A DNA stretch of 64,000 nt. It comes from Saururus chinensis (Eukaryota > Streptophyta > Magnoliopsida > Piperales > Saururaceae). The position numbers and the translations under genes were made by a program. The stretch covers positions 33,217,178 to 33,281,177 of the forward strand of contig CP141143.1 of the NCBI GenBank assembly GCA_035235625.1, in the 5' to 3' direction. Below are positions 36,291 to 47,990 of the stretch, piece after piece (within the stretch, counting starts at the first letter, position 1; every line of letters begins with the position of its first letter). The notes under the pieces are model-generated. The model saw nothing but the letters and a program-made list of their open reading frames with translations, searched no databases and was not told where the DNA came from.

Positions 36291-37718
36291 TCTCTGGATT
36301 TGAAGGGGAAGATACCATGAGGAAACGAGCAACTTTGAACATCACAAGTTCTGGAACTGCAAGGGAGTACGCTTTTCTAACCTTTTACTTTAATATGATT
36401 TATATGAATGCACATCTTAATTAGTAATACTAATTAAGATATATAATTTGCTGATCTGATATGTGCCGATATGTTCCTATGTCATCTATGTTGATTTATT
36501 CCGTTGTGATCCAAATTACTCTGAAATGCTCTATTGTGATTTGACATACTCTGGTATGATATGATTGGTATGGTTGAATGAAATCTGATATAATCTGATA
36601 GGATTTGATATGATCCAACATGCTCTATAGTGTGTTCTGCACTGCTCTATGATAAAGTGAGAAGTGTGTTATTGTTAGTGTTCTGCTCACCTATGTGAGA
36701 TGTGTATTTTACTGATTTATTGACTTCTGTTTAACTCTGATGATTTATACAATTTTTGTCTGATTCCGAATGATTATTCGGAAAGATATATGTATTTTAA
36801 TGTATATAATTTTATGATGCCCGATGCATGTATGAGCCATTAGGCAAAACTACGTTCGGATCAGATCGTATTGAAATAACGTCAAATATGGTATTCAATA
36901 CGTACGTAGGCAACCAACGATAAAATAATATTGGCCCAATCCAAATTAGTTATAAAATTAGGTTTGTTCTAATCTACACACAATGAAACGTTAAAGCTCC
37001 GTAGTGCATTGATGAATGTTATGACTCACATTCAAAGTCTGCAGCTCCTGGTCAGTCAGTTTTAATTTTTCCACTTAATTCAATACACTCTGATTCTGTC
37101 TTTCGAACTAACCCCTAGTCCGGGTCGGGTCTTTTCGGGTTGAGGCGTTATAGTACTTGACGTGCGCATTTGCGCAGAGCGCGTAAATCGTGCAGTGATG
37201 CTACGCGTAGTGCTAGTTCGTGCAGACTTGCCATGTGTCTGACGCGCATTGCTTCATGCGGCTTGCAAGCTGTAACTCGGCTTGTCCCAAGCTACTTGCG
37301 TCATTAGTGACGCGAACTATTTTGTCTGTTTCTATTTTTTTAACAATATTTCAATCAAATACCAATCTAATTTCTAAACGTGATAACTTCTTATCCCAAA
37401 GTCAAAATTGCACCTTCTTAGTGTCAATGGACTCGTATTAATGAGCCCTTCAAAACTAGACTCCACATGGGTGAGTTAATCTATACTTTGAAGTGGGTCC
37501 CACCCATATAGCATGTTTCCCAAGGTTATAACTTTTGCTCCTAACCTCCATTTTGCATGTTCTTAGGTTCGTTACGCTCGTCTCACCGAGCTCTATTACA
37601 CCCATATAAAAACTCTTCAAATATCTACCTCTAAATAATTTAAAATAATTAAAATTTTATAAAATGGCTTTATTAGAGGCAAAAAATTATACCAAAAATT
37701 CGCGATCGTTGTACTTGA

Positions 37719-37810
37719 ATAATCATCTATAAACATGATGAAGTAAGTCATCCCTCTGTTGGTCTAAATATTTAGGGGCCCATAGATATATCTCTTTGTG
37801 GGTCTCTTTC
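37719..37810 (-). pseudogene. Copia integrase fragment, N-terminal side
   Basis: On the minus strand this reads …NRGMTYFIMFIDDYS, then resumes at 32714 after the LTR insertion. FIDDYSRYGY contains the first catalytic aspartate of copia integrase. Upstream of it the frame is poor and the zinc-binding domain is not recognisable. Confidence 0.75.
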
Positions 37811-38790
37811 ACACCAGATAGTTGCTAGCATTCTGCTTTTTAGTCTTTCCTAACTCTGATGCGATCATCTTGGAAGTCATTATGCAACTAAAAAGGAAAA
37901 AGGCAGAGAACAGGAAATTATTACTATGGAAGGCCAACAACTTCTTAAGAAATAATTGTTTAGACTCTCTCAATCTAATAATAAGGCAAAGGTACAAGTG
38001 AGTAAATTATGCTGAGTTAATTAATTTAGGTTCACCTTAATTAGGTCACTTTTTAGTGTAAACCCTAACTACCCCTTAACCCCCTCAAGAAAGTTGTCCT
38101 AATTAAGCTATTTAGGTGTTTATGATTTTTAGAATCCCCTAAATACCTAACTAAGCAGATAAAACAGAAAATAAACACTTTTAGACGTTGCTTGAATTTT
38201 TATTTTCTATCTAGAAAAAATTTGGTGCGAAATTATCAAAAGGCTATTTTGGTCTTTTCACCCTTAAAAGACACACCAAACCTTTGCACCCAGCAACTTT
38301 TCAATGAGTATTAAACACAATGAAAAACAACTCAGGACAGAAAAATAGTAGCACATACACAACCCATGTGAATTGACCAAAATGCCCCTAGGGCTAAAAT
38401 GGTCAATTCATACACCTTTTAATCCACAAAATTAATTAAATCTAATCAAGATAAATTAATTTAATCTTTCTGACTAGCAAGTGTGTGTGTGGGCAGAACG
38501 TGATTAGATAATAAAATTGGGCAAAATAACACAAGGGCAAAATGACCGTTATGCTCCTATATGCTTCCAATCGAACAAATCACAATTAAACTCTTAATCA
38601 CACAATTTCCAGCATGCCAATCATTCATATCAATACAATATGCATTAAATTTCAATTTTATATCAAAACCCTATGGATGGTACTTATAGATTAATCAATT
38701 TTTTATTTCCCCTTTTCTAGCATACAAAACCCTAGATTGGGTAAATCAAAACGAATTTTAATCAAATCAGTGACCAACGACCCCAACCTT
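37811..38790. other. AT-rich stretch between copia integrase and primer site
   Basis: No gag or protease similarity was found, although a copia element with its PBS at 38791 and integrase at 37810 should have gag here. The segment is too short (about 1 kb) for a complete gag and protease, so a deletion is likely. Confidence 0.35.
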
Positions 38791-38802
38791 TCTCCGATAC
38801 CA
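38791..38802 (-). other. Primer-binding site (initiator tRNA-Met type)
   Basis: On the minus strand TGGTATCGGAGA follows CTCTACA, one base downstream of the LTR end at 38804. It differs by one base from TGGTATCAGAGA, the common complement of the 3' end of initiator tRNA-Met. Confidence 0.7.
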
Positions 38803-38803
38803 C

Positions 38804-39500
38804 TGTAGAGTGGACATCCGAGTGGAAGCATGGCGGGTCAGGGGGGGCGCACTAATCAAAGTTCAAACTTTAAGATTAATCTACACAATCATGCAAATTA
38901 ACTCTAATCAATAAGCAATATAAGTCATCCAACACATAGCAAGTATAAAGGAAATCAAATTGGAAGCCAAAACATACTAACCTTGGGCTGTCCAGCCCTT
39001 GGCATGCCCATGAATTCTTCGATTTGTTCTTCAAATACACAAGATAGCAAGAGGGATAGGAGATTACCTCTTAGATGTGTTGATCCCTCAAAACCTTTGC
39101 TCTTGGATAAAGATTTCAGCAAAGAACACTCCAAAAGAATCAGCCTTCACATCCCACACAAGGAGAAGATGCTTCTCCTTCAATTGGCTCGCCCAAGGAG
39201 CAAGAGAGATGAGTGGAGAGGGGTGGCCAGCTGGGTTTTTCCCAAGCTATGTGCAGGCCGCACCAAGGGAAGAAGGGGGGCGGCTGATTGGGAGAAGGGG
39301 AAAAAGAGAGGGGGCGGACTGTTCTAGGGCATCCCCTCCTCTCCCTTGTCTCCCTTTTTATACCCTCTCTCAAGTCACCTATTAATGGGCTCCTAAGTTG
39401 GGCTATTTCCAATTGGGCTTCCATGTTTAATCTTCTAGTTTAACTAGAGGGTCATATACAATGGGAGCGGGCTCTATCTCTCAGAGCCCATAGAGGCCTG
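38804..39500 (-). repeat. Copia-type 5' LTR, minus orientation, cut by family A LTR
   Basis: In the sense of the minus strand it ends CCACTCTACA just before the primer site. The sense strand has GGTATAAAAAGGGAG near 39357, a good TATA box, followed by a CT-rich leader. The start of the LTR was not identified: at 39501 the family A LTR begins. It probably belongs with the copia integrase at 37.8 and 32.7 kb, which has the same orientation. Confidence 0.6.
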
Positions 39501-41699
39501 TGTAAGAACCCTTATCATAAACCGGTTTGAATCCATTTTGTTGAAATGTTTTTCTGTGGTTTAATATTAATTCTCATTGGTTCGGGATAATTTTATAAAT
39601 TTAAGTATTTTATAAAGGTTTTAATCAAAACCAATTTCACATTTATGGGTTTTAAGTAGTTTTTAGTCAATTCTAATTTTTTAGGATTTTTTTGATTTTT
39701 TACTAATTTTCCAAAAATTAGGGTTTGGCAGGACCCCCTGTGGGCCCTACCAACAAAATTAAGATTTTTAGACCAAAATACCCCAGACATTAACTTAAGC
39801 TCATACAAAAATTTTCAAAATTTTCTCAGCTCTAATTAGTGCTCAAATTTGTAAAATACCCATTTTTAGCCCAAAATTATATTTACACCCCATTAATTTG
39901 TTAAGTGTACCCCAAGCCCTACTATAAAAGGCAAAGGGCTAAGCCATTTTCATTTTGGGAATAGGCTGGGAGGAGGTGATTAAGGCCTAGTTCCCCAATT
40001 AGGCTCGGATTAGAAGGGATTAAGGTATGTTCTTCCTTAATTAAGCTTAAACCCTAGATCTTCTCTTAATCCATTCTTAATCTAACATTTTCCCTTTGAT
40101 TTGAATTGATTTCAAGCATCAATGTCACTAATTTACTCCCTTACTTCAAACCCTACTTATCAAAATTTATTTTTTATGATTAACAAACCTTAGATCTAAG
40201 ATTTCTTCAAGGTTTTCAATGTTAAATCGATTTTTAATGGAGTTTAACTTAGACACTATGTTTTTGGGAGGTTTCCAAGAAGGGTGAAGGTCAAATCCGA
40301 ATCTAAACAAGTGACAAGGTAATGGGTCTTCAAATCTCAGTTTTCTTATGGTAAAATCTCGATTTTTATGGTTTATTTGGAATGGGTTTGTTTGATTTAG
40401 TGTTTTAATGGTGGGTTTAGTAAATGCAGATCTTTCATTTTGATTTCTTAGGATTTTGTTTTAGAATGGTTTAGATTAGTGTTCTCGAAGGTTTGATGAG
40501 TTTTTGATAATGTTTGATATCATGGATGAAGATTTGAAGGTGTTTTCATGGTGTTTCGGTTTTGAAATTCGAAATGAAGAAGAAGGTTAAAACTGCTTTG
40601 TTGGCAATCAAATGGCCTACCAGGGTGATCGATCGGCAACATTACATTTTTGACAAACTTCCAGTATAGCCGATCGAATGGCTACACAATAGTTTTTGCT
40701 ATTTTTAAAACTTATGCTCATTTCAATGTTTTACTCCATTTGATGATTCTAATGGTTATGGGAGGTGTATTATAATGAAATTAGGCTACTAGAGGTGTAG
40801 AATGGATGATGAAAGTGTATGGATTGTGTTTAGGTGTTGTCTTGTGACATCATATTATGTTGATAATTATACATGTTGATATTGAAGTACCTTAAATTTG
40901 TGAATGTTGGTATTCTTATGAATAGAATATGTTTTCAGTAGGGATATTATGTGGAAAAATGGTGAGATGTGCCTTCTCATAATGAGGATGGCTTATGGGT
41001 AATGGATGTGATCATGTTGTGGCTTAATGAATGGAAGAATCATAATTGTAGGAGTGAATGTTCGATTTCACATGGATGGATTTAATCTTTATGGTAGATT
41101 TTGTTTTAATTTCGTTAGGAATTATTGTTTTGAATGTGTTCAAGCATGTGTAAATTGTCTTATGAGTTTATGTCAAGCATTGGGCATGTGCTTAGATATG
41201 CATGGACACACACGTATGAGGAATTTACTATGACATTGTAGTTAATTATGTCTTAATTATGATGCATGAGGGGACTGATTGGGAGCACGTTCCATGTGTT
41301 GGAACCCACGTAGGTCTTGCTCACGAATGTATCATGTTATCATGCATCATGGATCAGTGTTCATGGACGAAGTTTTACCGATGTTTAACCGGAATTAATC
41401 GATTTTATGCAATGCTTGAGATTGCGTGCCAAATTAATTGCTCGGTGAATTAATCAAAACTTGGTTGGTCCGAATGGACATGGTTTTTATTTAAGTTCCT
41501 GTGTGGAATGTGTATACTCCCCGGGTTGAGTCAAGTTAAATTGAGTTATGTGGGGATGAGTTGTGTACTTGTCTTGCAGATGAGATTAGTTGTTGAGATT
41601 ATCTGAACCCTGAGGATCTAGCTGGTGTGTCCAAGTGCTCCGGCTTACCAGGTATTGTTGCTTAGGACTTTGGTCTTGACAAGCAGGGTTGCCTGGGTG

Positions 41700-41885
41700 T
41701 TTAGGCTTGATGGGAAGGAATTGCTCGAAGGCTTTGGCCTTGAGGAGCAGAGGTTGCTCGAAGGTGTTGGCCTTGAGGAGCAAGGGTTGCTCGAAGGCAT
41801 TGGCCTTGAGGAGCAGAGGTTGCTCGAAGGCATTGACCTTGAGGAGCAGGGGTTGCTTGAAGGTATTGGCCTTGAGGAGTAGATT
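41700..41885. repeat. 30-bp tandem repeat 'ttgctcgaaggcnttggccttgaggagcag'
   Basis: Six units of 30 bp. Because the unit is a multiple of three and free of stops, several frames on both strands are open across it (for example repeats of LLEGIGLEEQ); these are by-products. Confidence 0.9.
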
Positions 41886-41939
41886 TATTCTCTCTGTGTG
41901 GACTTGCATATTAGACTAGTGTGTGTGAGACACTTATAC

Positions 41940-42190
41940 ATGCATAATGAAAGAGAATGTTAATGCATGATTTGAAATGTATGTTAGAGATACATCTTAT
42001 ACAGGTTTACATGATGTTGATGAATGTTCTAAAATGTATGCTAGAGATATATCTCATATAGGTTTATATGATGTTGATGCATGATCTGAAATGTATGTTA
42101 GAGATACATCTCATGCAGGTTTATATGATATGAATGCATGATCTAGAATGGTGTGATTGAGACACTATTATGCAGGTTTATGTGATATGA
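41940..42190 (+). repeat. About 60-bp tandem repeat of family A
   Basis: Four units of '…gaaatgtatgttagagatacatctcatgcaggtttatatgatgttgatgcatgatct…', equivalent to 16140-16440. Confidence 0.85.
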
Positions 42191-42822
42191 ATGCATGATC
42201 AAAAAGTGGTATGACATGTTAATCTTAGATCTGGATTGTTCATTGCCATGCTATAGTGTTTTCTAATTATTATAACTGTATTCAAAACCATTATTGAGTT
42301 TTTATACTCACCCCGTTTTATTGTTTTGTTTTGGGGCTGCGTGGCATGACACACAGACGTACAAGATCCTCTATATGAGGAAAGGTCAGAGAGAGCTTGG
42401 GAGTAGTCGTGGAGGCTCCTAGTTTTGTATGTCTCTTCGTTGATCTTGTTTTGATGATTAGGACCTTATGGATGATCCTTGTTTTAGATTTGTTATATAC
42501 TATGTCTTTAGTTTCATTGAGACCTTGTTTTGGAGCCAAGTGTGTGGCTATGAATTATTAGTATGTGGGTTTGAGATTATGGTTTAAATAGAGTTTAACT
42601 CTTTTGGTTCTACCTATTTACTCTTGCTCAAAGTAGTGCATAAACTCCGTAAATTAGATTGCCCGTAGTTGGGGCACAAGTCTTCCGCTATTTTCCTCAA
42701 TCATTTTAAATTTGTCACCCTCGTGCATTGGTCTGGCCCTTGGACCGGGTTCGGCTTCGGTCGGGCAGTGCCGGAGCGTGACCTAGACCCCCTGCACACA
42801 GCCAAGCCTACGACAGGGTTGA

Positions 42823-44539
42823 TGTAATGCCCGCCCAATTTAGGATAATATAATATTAATGATCCTGTCCGACGTGCGTAATTAGTACACACGAACCGGA
42901 CTGACGGGCGTTAATCGTGAAACGATCGTATGCTCAATGTAGAATACGTTGGAGTAATTGCACAGCCAAGAAAAATAAAAACATATTGACAAAAAGTTTA
43001 TAACATAAGTTTAATATACATACCAAAATTTACTATACATGGAGCCAGTAGTTATAAAAACATGATTATCCTGGCACATCATGTCTTTACACATCGGTCA
43101 CATATATTATTATATTATGTAGAAAACACACGACTACTTGAAAAACTTTTCTTCTTTCCCTTCCTCCATCGTTGCAACATCTGCAAGGTTTGGGGGTGTG
43201 TGAGTATATTTATAGTCAGTAGGTTTGTTTAAAATCTAAAAGAAATGCTAAGCAAAAACATCTTTAAAATCAAATCAAACAAATCTACAAATCCATCAAA
43301 TCCACAAGCCGCGATACCCAATGGCCTACCTCTACGCTGATGGGACAACGGAGACCACTAAGGGAATGAGTTTTCCCATGATGCTCCACCCTATGCGTGC
43401 CACTAGCCAATTATTTTCTCGGCGGGCATCAAAATAGTGTACGAAACCACAACACTATGTGGTGCGTACAAAATCAATTCACATCGAAATACATAGCAAA
43501 ATTGTCACATAATTCAAGAGAAAATCCATTCATCGGTTAAAAACAAGTATCATACTCATATTTGAATCAAATACTTCAAGAAAGATTGACTCAAATCAGC
43601 AAAGCAGTTATTTAGAGTTTAAAACACCCTACCTTAGCCTTGAATATAAAATTCATCAATATAAAGATTCCAGAAGATGAAAATAACCCCACCACAATGT
43701 TCAGCACGTTCGCTTTAGTAGAGAATGCCTTTTGTACGGGTAGAATAGGGCTTGAAACGACTCAGAAACAGTAAAAAGAAGAAAGGGGAAGATTAGGGAA
43801 GGGGCATATTTTTCGAGGTCTTAGAGGGGTCGCCTTGAGAAAATAACACTTCCGGTGCGTAGAGCACCCTTGCATAGTGGGAAACGGGTCTTGGAACGTA
43901 AAAATCGGACTTAAAATGGGTCGGGAATGAAGAAAATAGTGAAAGGGGTTGAAAATCGGATGTGGGTGAAAAACTGGCCGGAGAAGAGCTTAAATAGGGG
44001 AGGAGGGGGTGTTTTCCGGCGGGTGCCGCTGCTAGAACCGGTGGGCGCCCGCTGGCGCCGCCGCGAGCTGTGGGCACGCGTGACGAATGCGCATTCATCA
44101 CCGAGAACGCGTGCCCATCGCGCGTTCATCACGTGCGATGTGCACGTTTGGCGCTCACCACATAGCATACGCCGCGCGCTGCGCCGCAGCACGCCGTGCC
44201 GAGCTGAGCCGCCGATTTATTTATTTATATTTTTTATATATACTTTTAGAAAATGGTATCTCCTTATCCCGAACTCCAATTTGCACGTTCTTGGTACAGT
44301 TGAGTTCGTATTCATGAGCCCTCCGATACTAGACCACTTAAGAACCATTTTAACCAAATTTGAAGAGTGGGTCCCGCCAGTTAAACACGTTTTCCGAGGT
44401 TGTAACTTTCGTTCCCGACCTCCAATTTTTGCGTTTTAAGACTTTTTATGCTCGTCTTCACGAGCTCTAACGAACACTTAGGAAATTTATAAATAACAAA
44501 TATATAAGAAGATCGTGTTAAAAATTTTGGGTTATTACA
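42823..44539 (-). repeat. 3' LTR of the Tekay element
   Basis: TGTAATGCCCGCCC… to …GGGTTATTACA on the plus strand, 1717 bp. It has the U3 module (44290-44470), a CG-rich section (44020-44210), a CCTATTTAAGC TATA-like motif on the minus strand (near 43993) and the hairpin TATATTTATAG..AGTAGG region (43199-43222). Open frames in it on both strands recur in the 5' LTR and are not genes. Confidence 0.93.
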
Positions 44540-44544
44540 ATCTA

Positions 44545-44552
44545 CCCCCCTT
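44545..44552 (-). other. Polypurine tract
   Basis: AAGGGGGG on the minus strand, five bases before the 3' LTR start, at the expected site for priming plus-strand DNA synthesis. Confidence 0.75.
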
Positions 44553-44586
44553 AGAGAAATTTCGTCCTCGAAATTTGAATTATTCA

Positions 44587-45912
44587 CTAAATGAATAACT
44601 TTGGGTACTTCTTTAGCATTTCTCTCTCTAGCTCCCAAGTGGCTTCTTCTGAGGAATGGTACTGCCATAGCACTTTGACTAAGGGGATCCTTTTTGTTCT
44701 CAAGATCTGTTCCTTATGATCTAAAATTTTAAGTCGCTTTTCTTCGAATGATAAGTCGGGCTTGAGAGTTAATAAACTCTGATCAAGAACATGAGAGGAG
44801 TCTCGGACGTATTTCCTAAGCATGGACACGTGAAATACGTCGTGGACATTGCTAAGTTGTGGAGGCAAGGCTAATCTGTAAGCCACAGCTCCTACTTTGT
44901 CCAAAATTTCAAACGGTCCTACGAAGCGTGGACTTAGTTTGCCTTTAATTCCAAATCTCATGACTCCTCGGGTTGGCGAAACTTTTAGTAATACATGATC
45001 TCCCACGCTAAAGTCAATATCCTTCCGTCTTTGATCTGCATAGCTCTTTTGACGACTATGGGATGCCAATAGACGACGTTTGACAAGTTTCACCTTATCT
45101 GCACACTGTTGATGAAGTTCAGACTTAATCAATCTTCGTTCTCCCACTTCATTCCAACACGTCGGTGATCGACAAGGTCGTCCGTACAATGCCTCATAAG
45201 GTGCCATACCTATACTGCTATGAAAGCTGTTGTTGTAGGCGAACTCGACCAACGGTAAATGTTCGTCCCAGTTACCCTTCCAATCCATTGTGCAAGCGCG
45301 CAACATATCTTCCAAAGTTTGGATAGTTCTTTTTGATTGACCATCTATCTGTGGGTGGAAAGCAGTGCTAAACTTAAGATTTGTACCTAATTCTTCTTGA
45401 AATCCTTGCCAAAACTTGGAGGTAAAACGACTATCCCGATTTGAGATAAGCGATAGCAGTATCCCGTGCCGACTCACAATTTCCTTCACGTATAATTTTG
45501 CCAAAGAACTTAAGGATTGCTTCTTGCTTAATGGAAGAAAATGTGCACTGTTTGTGAGTCGATCCACGATCACCCAAATGGATTCATGGCCTTGTGAAGT
45601 CCTGGGTAGTGTCAAAACGAAATCCATAGTAATGTGTTCCCACTTCCACTCGGGGATTTCAATCGTTTGAAGGTACCCTGAAGGTTTTTGGTGTTCAGCT
45701 TTAACTTGTTGACAAGTTAAGCATCTCGAAATATATTCTCCTATATCCTTCTTCATTCCATTCCACCAAAAACTTCTTTTTAAATCTTGATACATCTTCA
45801 TTCCTCCTGGGTGGATGGTATATCGAGAACGATGTGCTTCATGTAATAGGTCTTCCCTTAGCTCAGGAATTTCGGGTATTACCAACCATCCTCGAAATCG
45901 TACACTTCCATC
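44587..45912 (-). pseudogene. Integrase with chromodomain of the Tekay element (catalytic residues changed)
   Basis: From an in-frame TAG at about 45920 the frame is open to 44587 (over 430 codons). The N-terminal zinc finger H-H-C-C is seen in HEAHRSRYTIHPGG…CLTCQQVK. The first catalytic aspartate (VIVDRL) is present. At the second, the usual SDRD is SNRD, and the glutamate of 'GQSERTIQ' is lysine (GQSKRTIQ), so the DDE triad is lost at two positions. The C-terminal half has the GPFEILDKVGAVAYRLALP and SNVHDVFHVSMLRKY blocks. It ends with a chromodomain-like ILDHKEQILRT…VKVLWQYHSSEEATWE. In intact elements this domain directs insertion by binding histone marks. Confidence 0.93.
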
Positions 45913-45918
45913 AGAGCC

Positions 45919-46851
45919 CTAGGTGAAGTCAGATCTTTCGAGTAGAGTTTGCATTTCTTCATTACCTTTCTGAACTTCAAGAATACTCTCAACTAGTACT
46001 GATTTTAATTCTAGGTTGGCAATGAAAGATTTCTTATTTCCAAGCTGTAATTCAGGTTGACAACCTATTGTTTCTTCCAATAGTTTCCACTCCTTAATAA
46101 GCATGAAAGCCAATTCCCCAGATTTACGACTTAAAGCATCAGCTACTACGTTGGCTTTTCTAGGATGATACTTGATAGAAAAGTCATAATCCTTAAGATA
46201 TTTGATCCATCGTCTTTGCCTCATATTAAGATCACTTTGGGAAAATATATACTTTAAACTTTGGTGATCGGTGAAAACTTCAAACATTTCCCCATATAGA
46301 TAGTGCCTCCATATTTTTAAAGCAAAAACTACCGCTAACTCCAAATCGTGAGTAGGGTAGTTACCTTCATGTTTCTTTAATTGTCGTGAAGCGTATGCTA
46401 TCACTTTTCCGTCTTGCATTAATACGCATCCTAATCCTCTTTTAGAAGCATCGCTGTACACGACAAAATCCCCACTACCAGTTGGCAACGCCAGAACAAG
46501 TGCAGTTGTTAATTTTTCCTTTAGTTCTTGAAAACTCTGATCACAAGTTTCATCCCAAACAAATTTTACTCCTTTCCTTGTCAATTTTGTTAGGGGCAAG
46601 GCAATACTTGAAAATCCATGGATGAATCTTCGGCAATAACCTGCAAGGCCTAAGAAGCTCCGAATTTCTGTTACTGTCTTCGGCCTTTCCCATTTGATGA
46701 CAGCTTCAATCTTGGTTGGGTCCACCGATACTCCGTTCTTTGAAACGACGTGTCCTAAGAACACCACTTGTTCCATCCAAAATTTGCACTTGCCAAACTT
46801 GGCGTATAGCTTATGATCCCTTAATGTTTGCAGAACTACTTGTAAATGCAC
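45919..46851 (-). pseudogene. RT thumb and RNase H of the Tekay element
   Basis: The frame begins after an in-frame TGA (EDH*VHL) that separates it from the RT palm. It shows [20 protein letters not shown] and [13 protein letters not shown] of the RT connection. The RNase H catalytic acidic residues follow in [32 protein letters not shown] and [12 protein letters not shown]. It ends with [15 protein letters not shown] and the linker toward integrase, closing at a TAG near 45920. Apart from the two stops this part is intact. Confidence 0.93.
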
Positions 46852-47420
46852 TCAGTGATCTTCTAAGCTACTAGAGTAGATGAGGATGTCATCGACAAAC
46901 ACGATCACAAACTTGTCTAAAAAGGGCCGAAAAACTCTATTCATGAGATCCATGAAGGCGGCCGGGGCATTTGTTAAACCGAATGGCATCACTAAAAACT
47001 CATAGTGGCCATACCGGGTACGGAAAGCTGTCTTAGAGATATCCCCATCTCGTATCCTTAGCTGATGATAACCTGACCGTAGATCTATTTTGGAGAAAAC
47101 TTTGGCTGTCTGCAATTCATCGAACAAGTCATCTATACGAGGCAAGGGATACTTGTTCTTTGCAGTGATGGCATTGAGAAGTCGGTAGTCAATGCACAAC
47201 CTTAACGACCCGTCTTTCTTTCTCACAAATAAGACTGGTGCTCCCCAAGGAGAGACACTGGGTCGTATGAATCCTTTCTCAAGCAACTCCTGCAATTGAC
47301 TTTTTAACTCTTTTAACTCCACAGGAGCCATGCAGTAAGGTGCTTTAGAGACAGGGCATGTTCCTGGCATCAACTCAATAGAAAATCTATCTCTCTTATC
47401 GGTGGCAGACCAGAGAGATC
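46852..47420 (-). pseudogene. Reverse transcriptase palm and fingers of the Tekay element
   Basis: The open frame from 47373 reads …[20 protein letters not shown]…, then [54 protein letters not shown] and the catalytic [11 protein letters not shown] (FVDD at 46888-46899). All are canonical gypsy RT motifs, and the aspartate pair is intact. A one-base frameshift just upstream (about 47385-47400, in the 'LPP.RE..F' area) disconnects it from the protease frame. Confidence 0.93.
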
Positions 47421-47439
47421 ATCAGGAAAAACGTCAGAG

Positions 47440-47990
47440 AAATCTCATACTACATCAATATCTTCCAACTTAATCATTGAAGTCTCTCTGGTTTCCACAC
47501 TAGCAAGATAAGCCTGACATCCTTTAGTTAAAAGTCGATGAGTCTTAACTGCCGAGATGATACATGGTTTGGAATGATCCTTAAGTCCATAAAAAGTAAA
47601 ACTCCTATCTCCTTGTTCAAAGATCACCTTCTTTTGTTTACAATCCACTAACGCCCCATTATTGGCTAACCAATCCATACCTAATATGACATCGAAGTCG
47701 GTCATATTTAGGAGAATAAGGTAGGCCTCCCATTGGCATTTCTCTAAGGAGACAGGTACCCCTTGAAGAAATTTACGGGCTAGAAATGTTTTTCCCATTG
47801 GAGTGGATACTTCTAAGACATATCCTAAGTTTAAAATAGGATAGCCAATATTCGAAGCAAAATCGAATTATATGAAAGAATGTGTCGACCCTGGATCTAT
47901 CAAGATTTTTGCTAATTTATCCAAGACCAGAAGTGTACCTTGAATGACTGCGGTCGACGCTTGAGCTTCCTCGGTAGTAATTGCGAAGAC
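47440..47990 (-). pseudogene. Protease of the Tekay element
   Basis: The gag-pol frame continues on the minus strand with RVFAITTEEAQAS, then the active-site region LIDPGSTHSFI. The usual serine after the catalytic aspartate is proline, and a stop (TAA) follows two residues later. It resumes with STPMGKTFLARKF and the flap/dimer part NMTDFDVILGMDWLANNGA. A TGA ([11 protein letters not shown]) ends this section. Aspartic protease function needs D-S/T-G, so D-P-G is probably inactive. Confidence 0.85.

Larger units (their letters stand above)
35082..37152 (+). mobile_element. Solo LTR nested in the 32720 LTR, opposite orientation
   Basis: Starts TGTGGTACCCCGTG (related to TGTAACGACCC, the left end of the LTR 48481 on its minus strand) and ends GTTGAGGCGTTATA. 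Flanks are gcgct (35077-35081) and gtact (37153-37157); the two differences turn a CpG into TpA, as expected from decay of a methylated site. TTATAAATAG near 35713 marks plus as the sense strand. It has the U3 module at 35170-35385 and a 58-bp tandem repeat (35870-36290) homologous, in reverse, to that of its host LTR. No coding capacity. Confidence 0.75.
32720..37713 (-). mobile_element. Solo LTR inserted in copia integrase (duplication catga/cttga), itself interrupted
   Basis: Left end TGTCTCGCCCC, right end CGATCGTTGTA (a C-to-T change of the expected ACA-type end cannot be excluded). Flanks catga (32715-32719) and cttga (37714-37718) differ at one base. Removing the element and one duplication restores the copia codons for D-Y-S-R-Y-G-Y. 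The net length without the nested LTR 35082-37152 is about 2.9 kb. A TTATAAATC motif on the minus strand near 34984 indicates minus as the sense strand. It carries a 58-bp tandem repeat (34330-34850), the U3 module (37420-37610) and the hairpin module (33000-33026). Confidence 0.85.
39501..42783 (+). mobile_element. Family A LTR, second copy
   Basis: Starts TGTAAGAACCCTTATC and ends GTGCCGGAGCGTGAC(C), matching the 13659 copy from end to end with indels. TATA box CTATAAAAGGC near 39921; hairpin TTGAGTTTTTATACTCACCCC near 42294. It carries its own 30-bp tandem repeat (41700-41885) and the 60-bp repeat (41940-42190). Flanks gcctg and ctaga do not match, so no target duplication is visible. Recombination between elements or end decay could explain this. 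No coding capacity. Confidence 0.75.

Noticed and set aside
38983-39424. Open frames of 94-114 codons on both strands
   Set aside because: They lie in the leader part of a minus-strand copia LTR, after its TATA box; mutual overlap and no domain.
41586-41909. Leu/Glu-rich repeat proteins on both strands
   Set aside because: By-product of a 30-bp tandem repeat in the family A LTR.
43793-44439. Open frames up to 170 codons on both strands
   Set aside because: They lie in the 3' LTR of the Tekay element and recur in the 5' LTR (52685-53282) with frame differences; they are LTR sequence, not genes.
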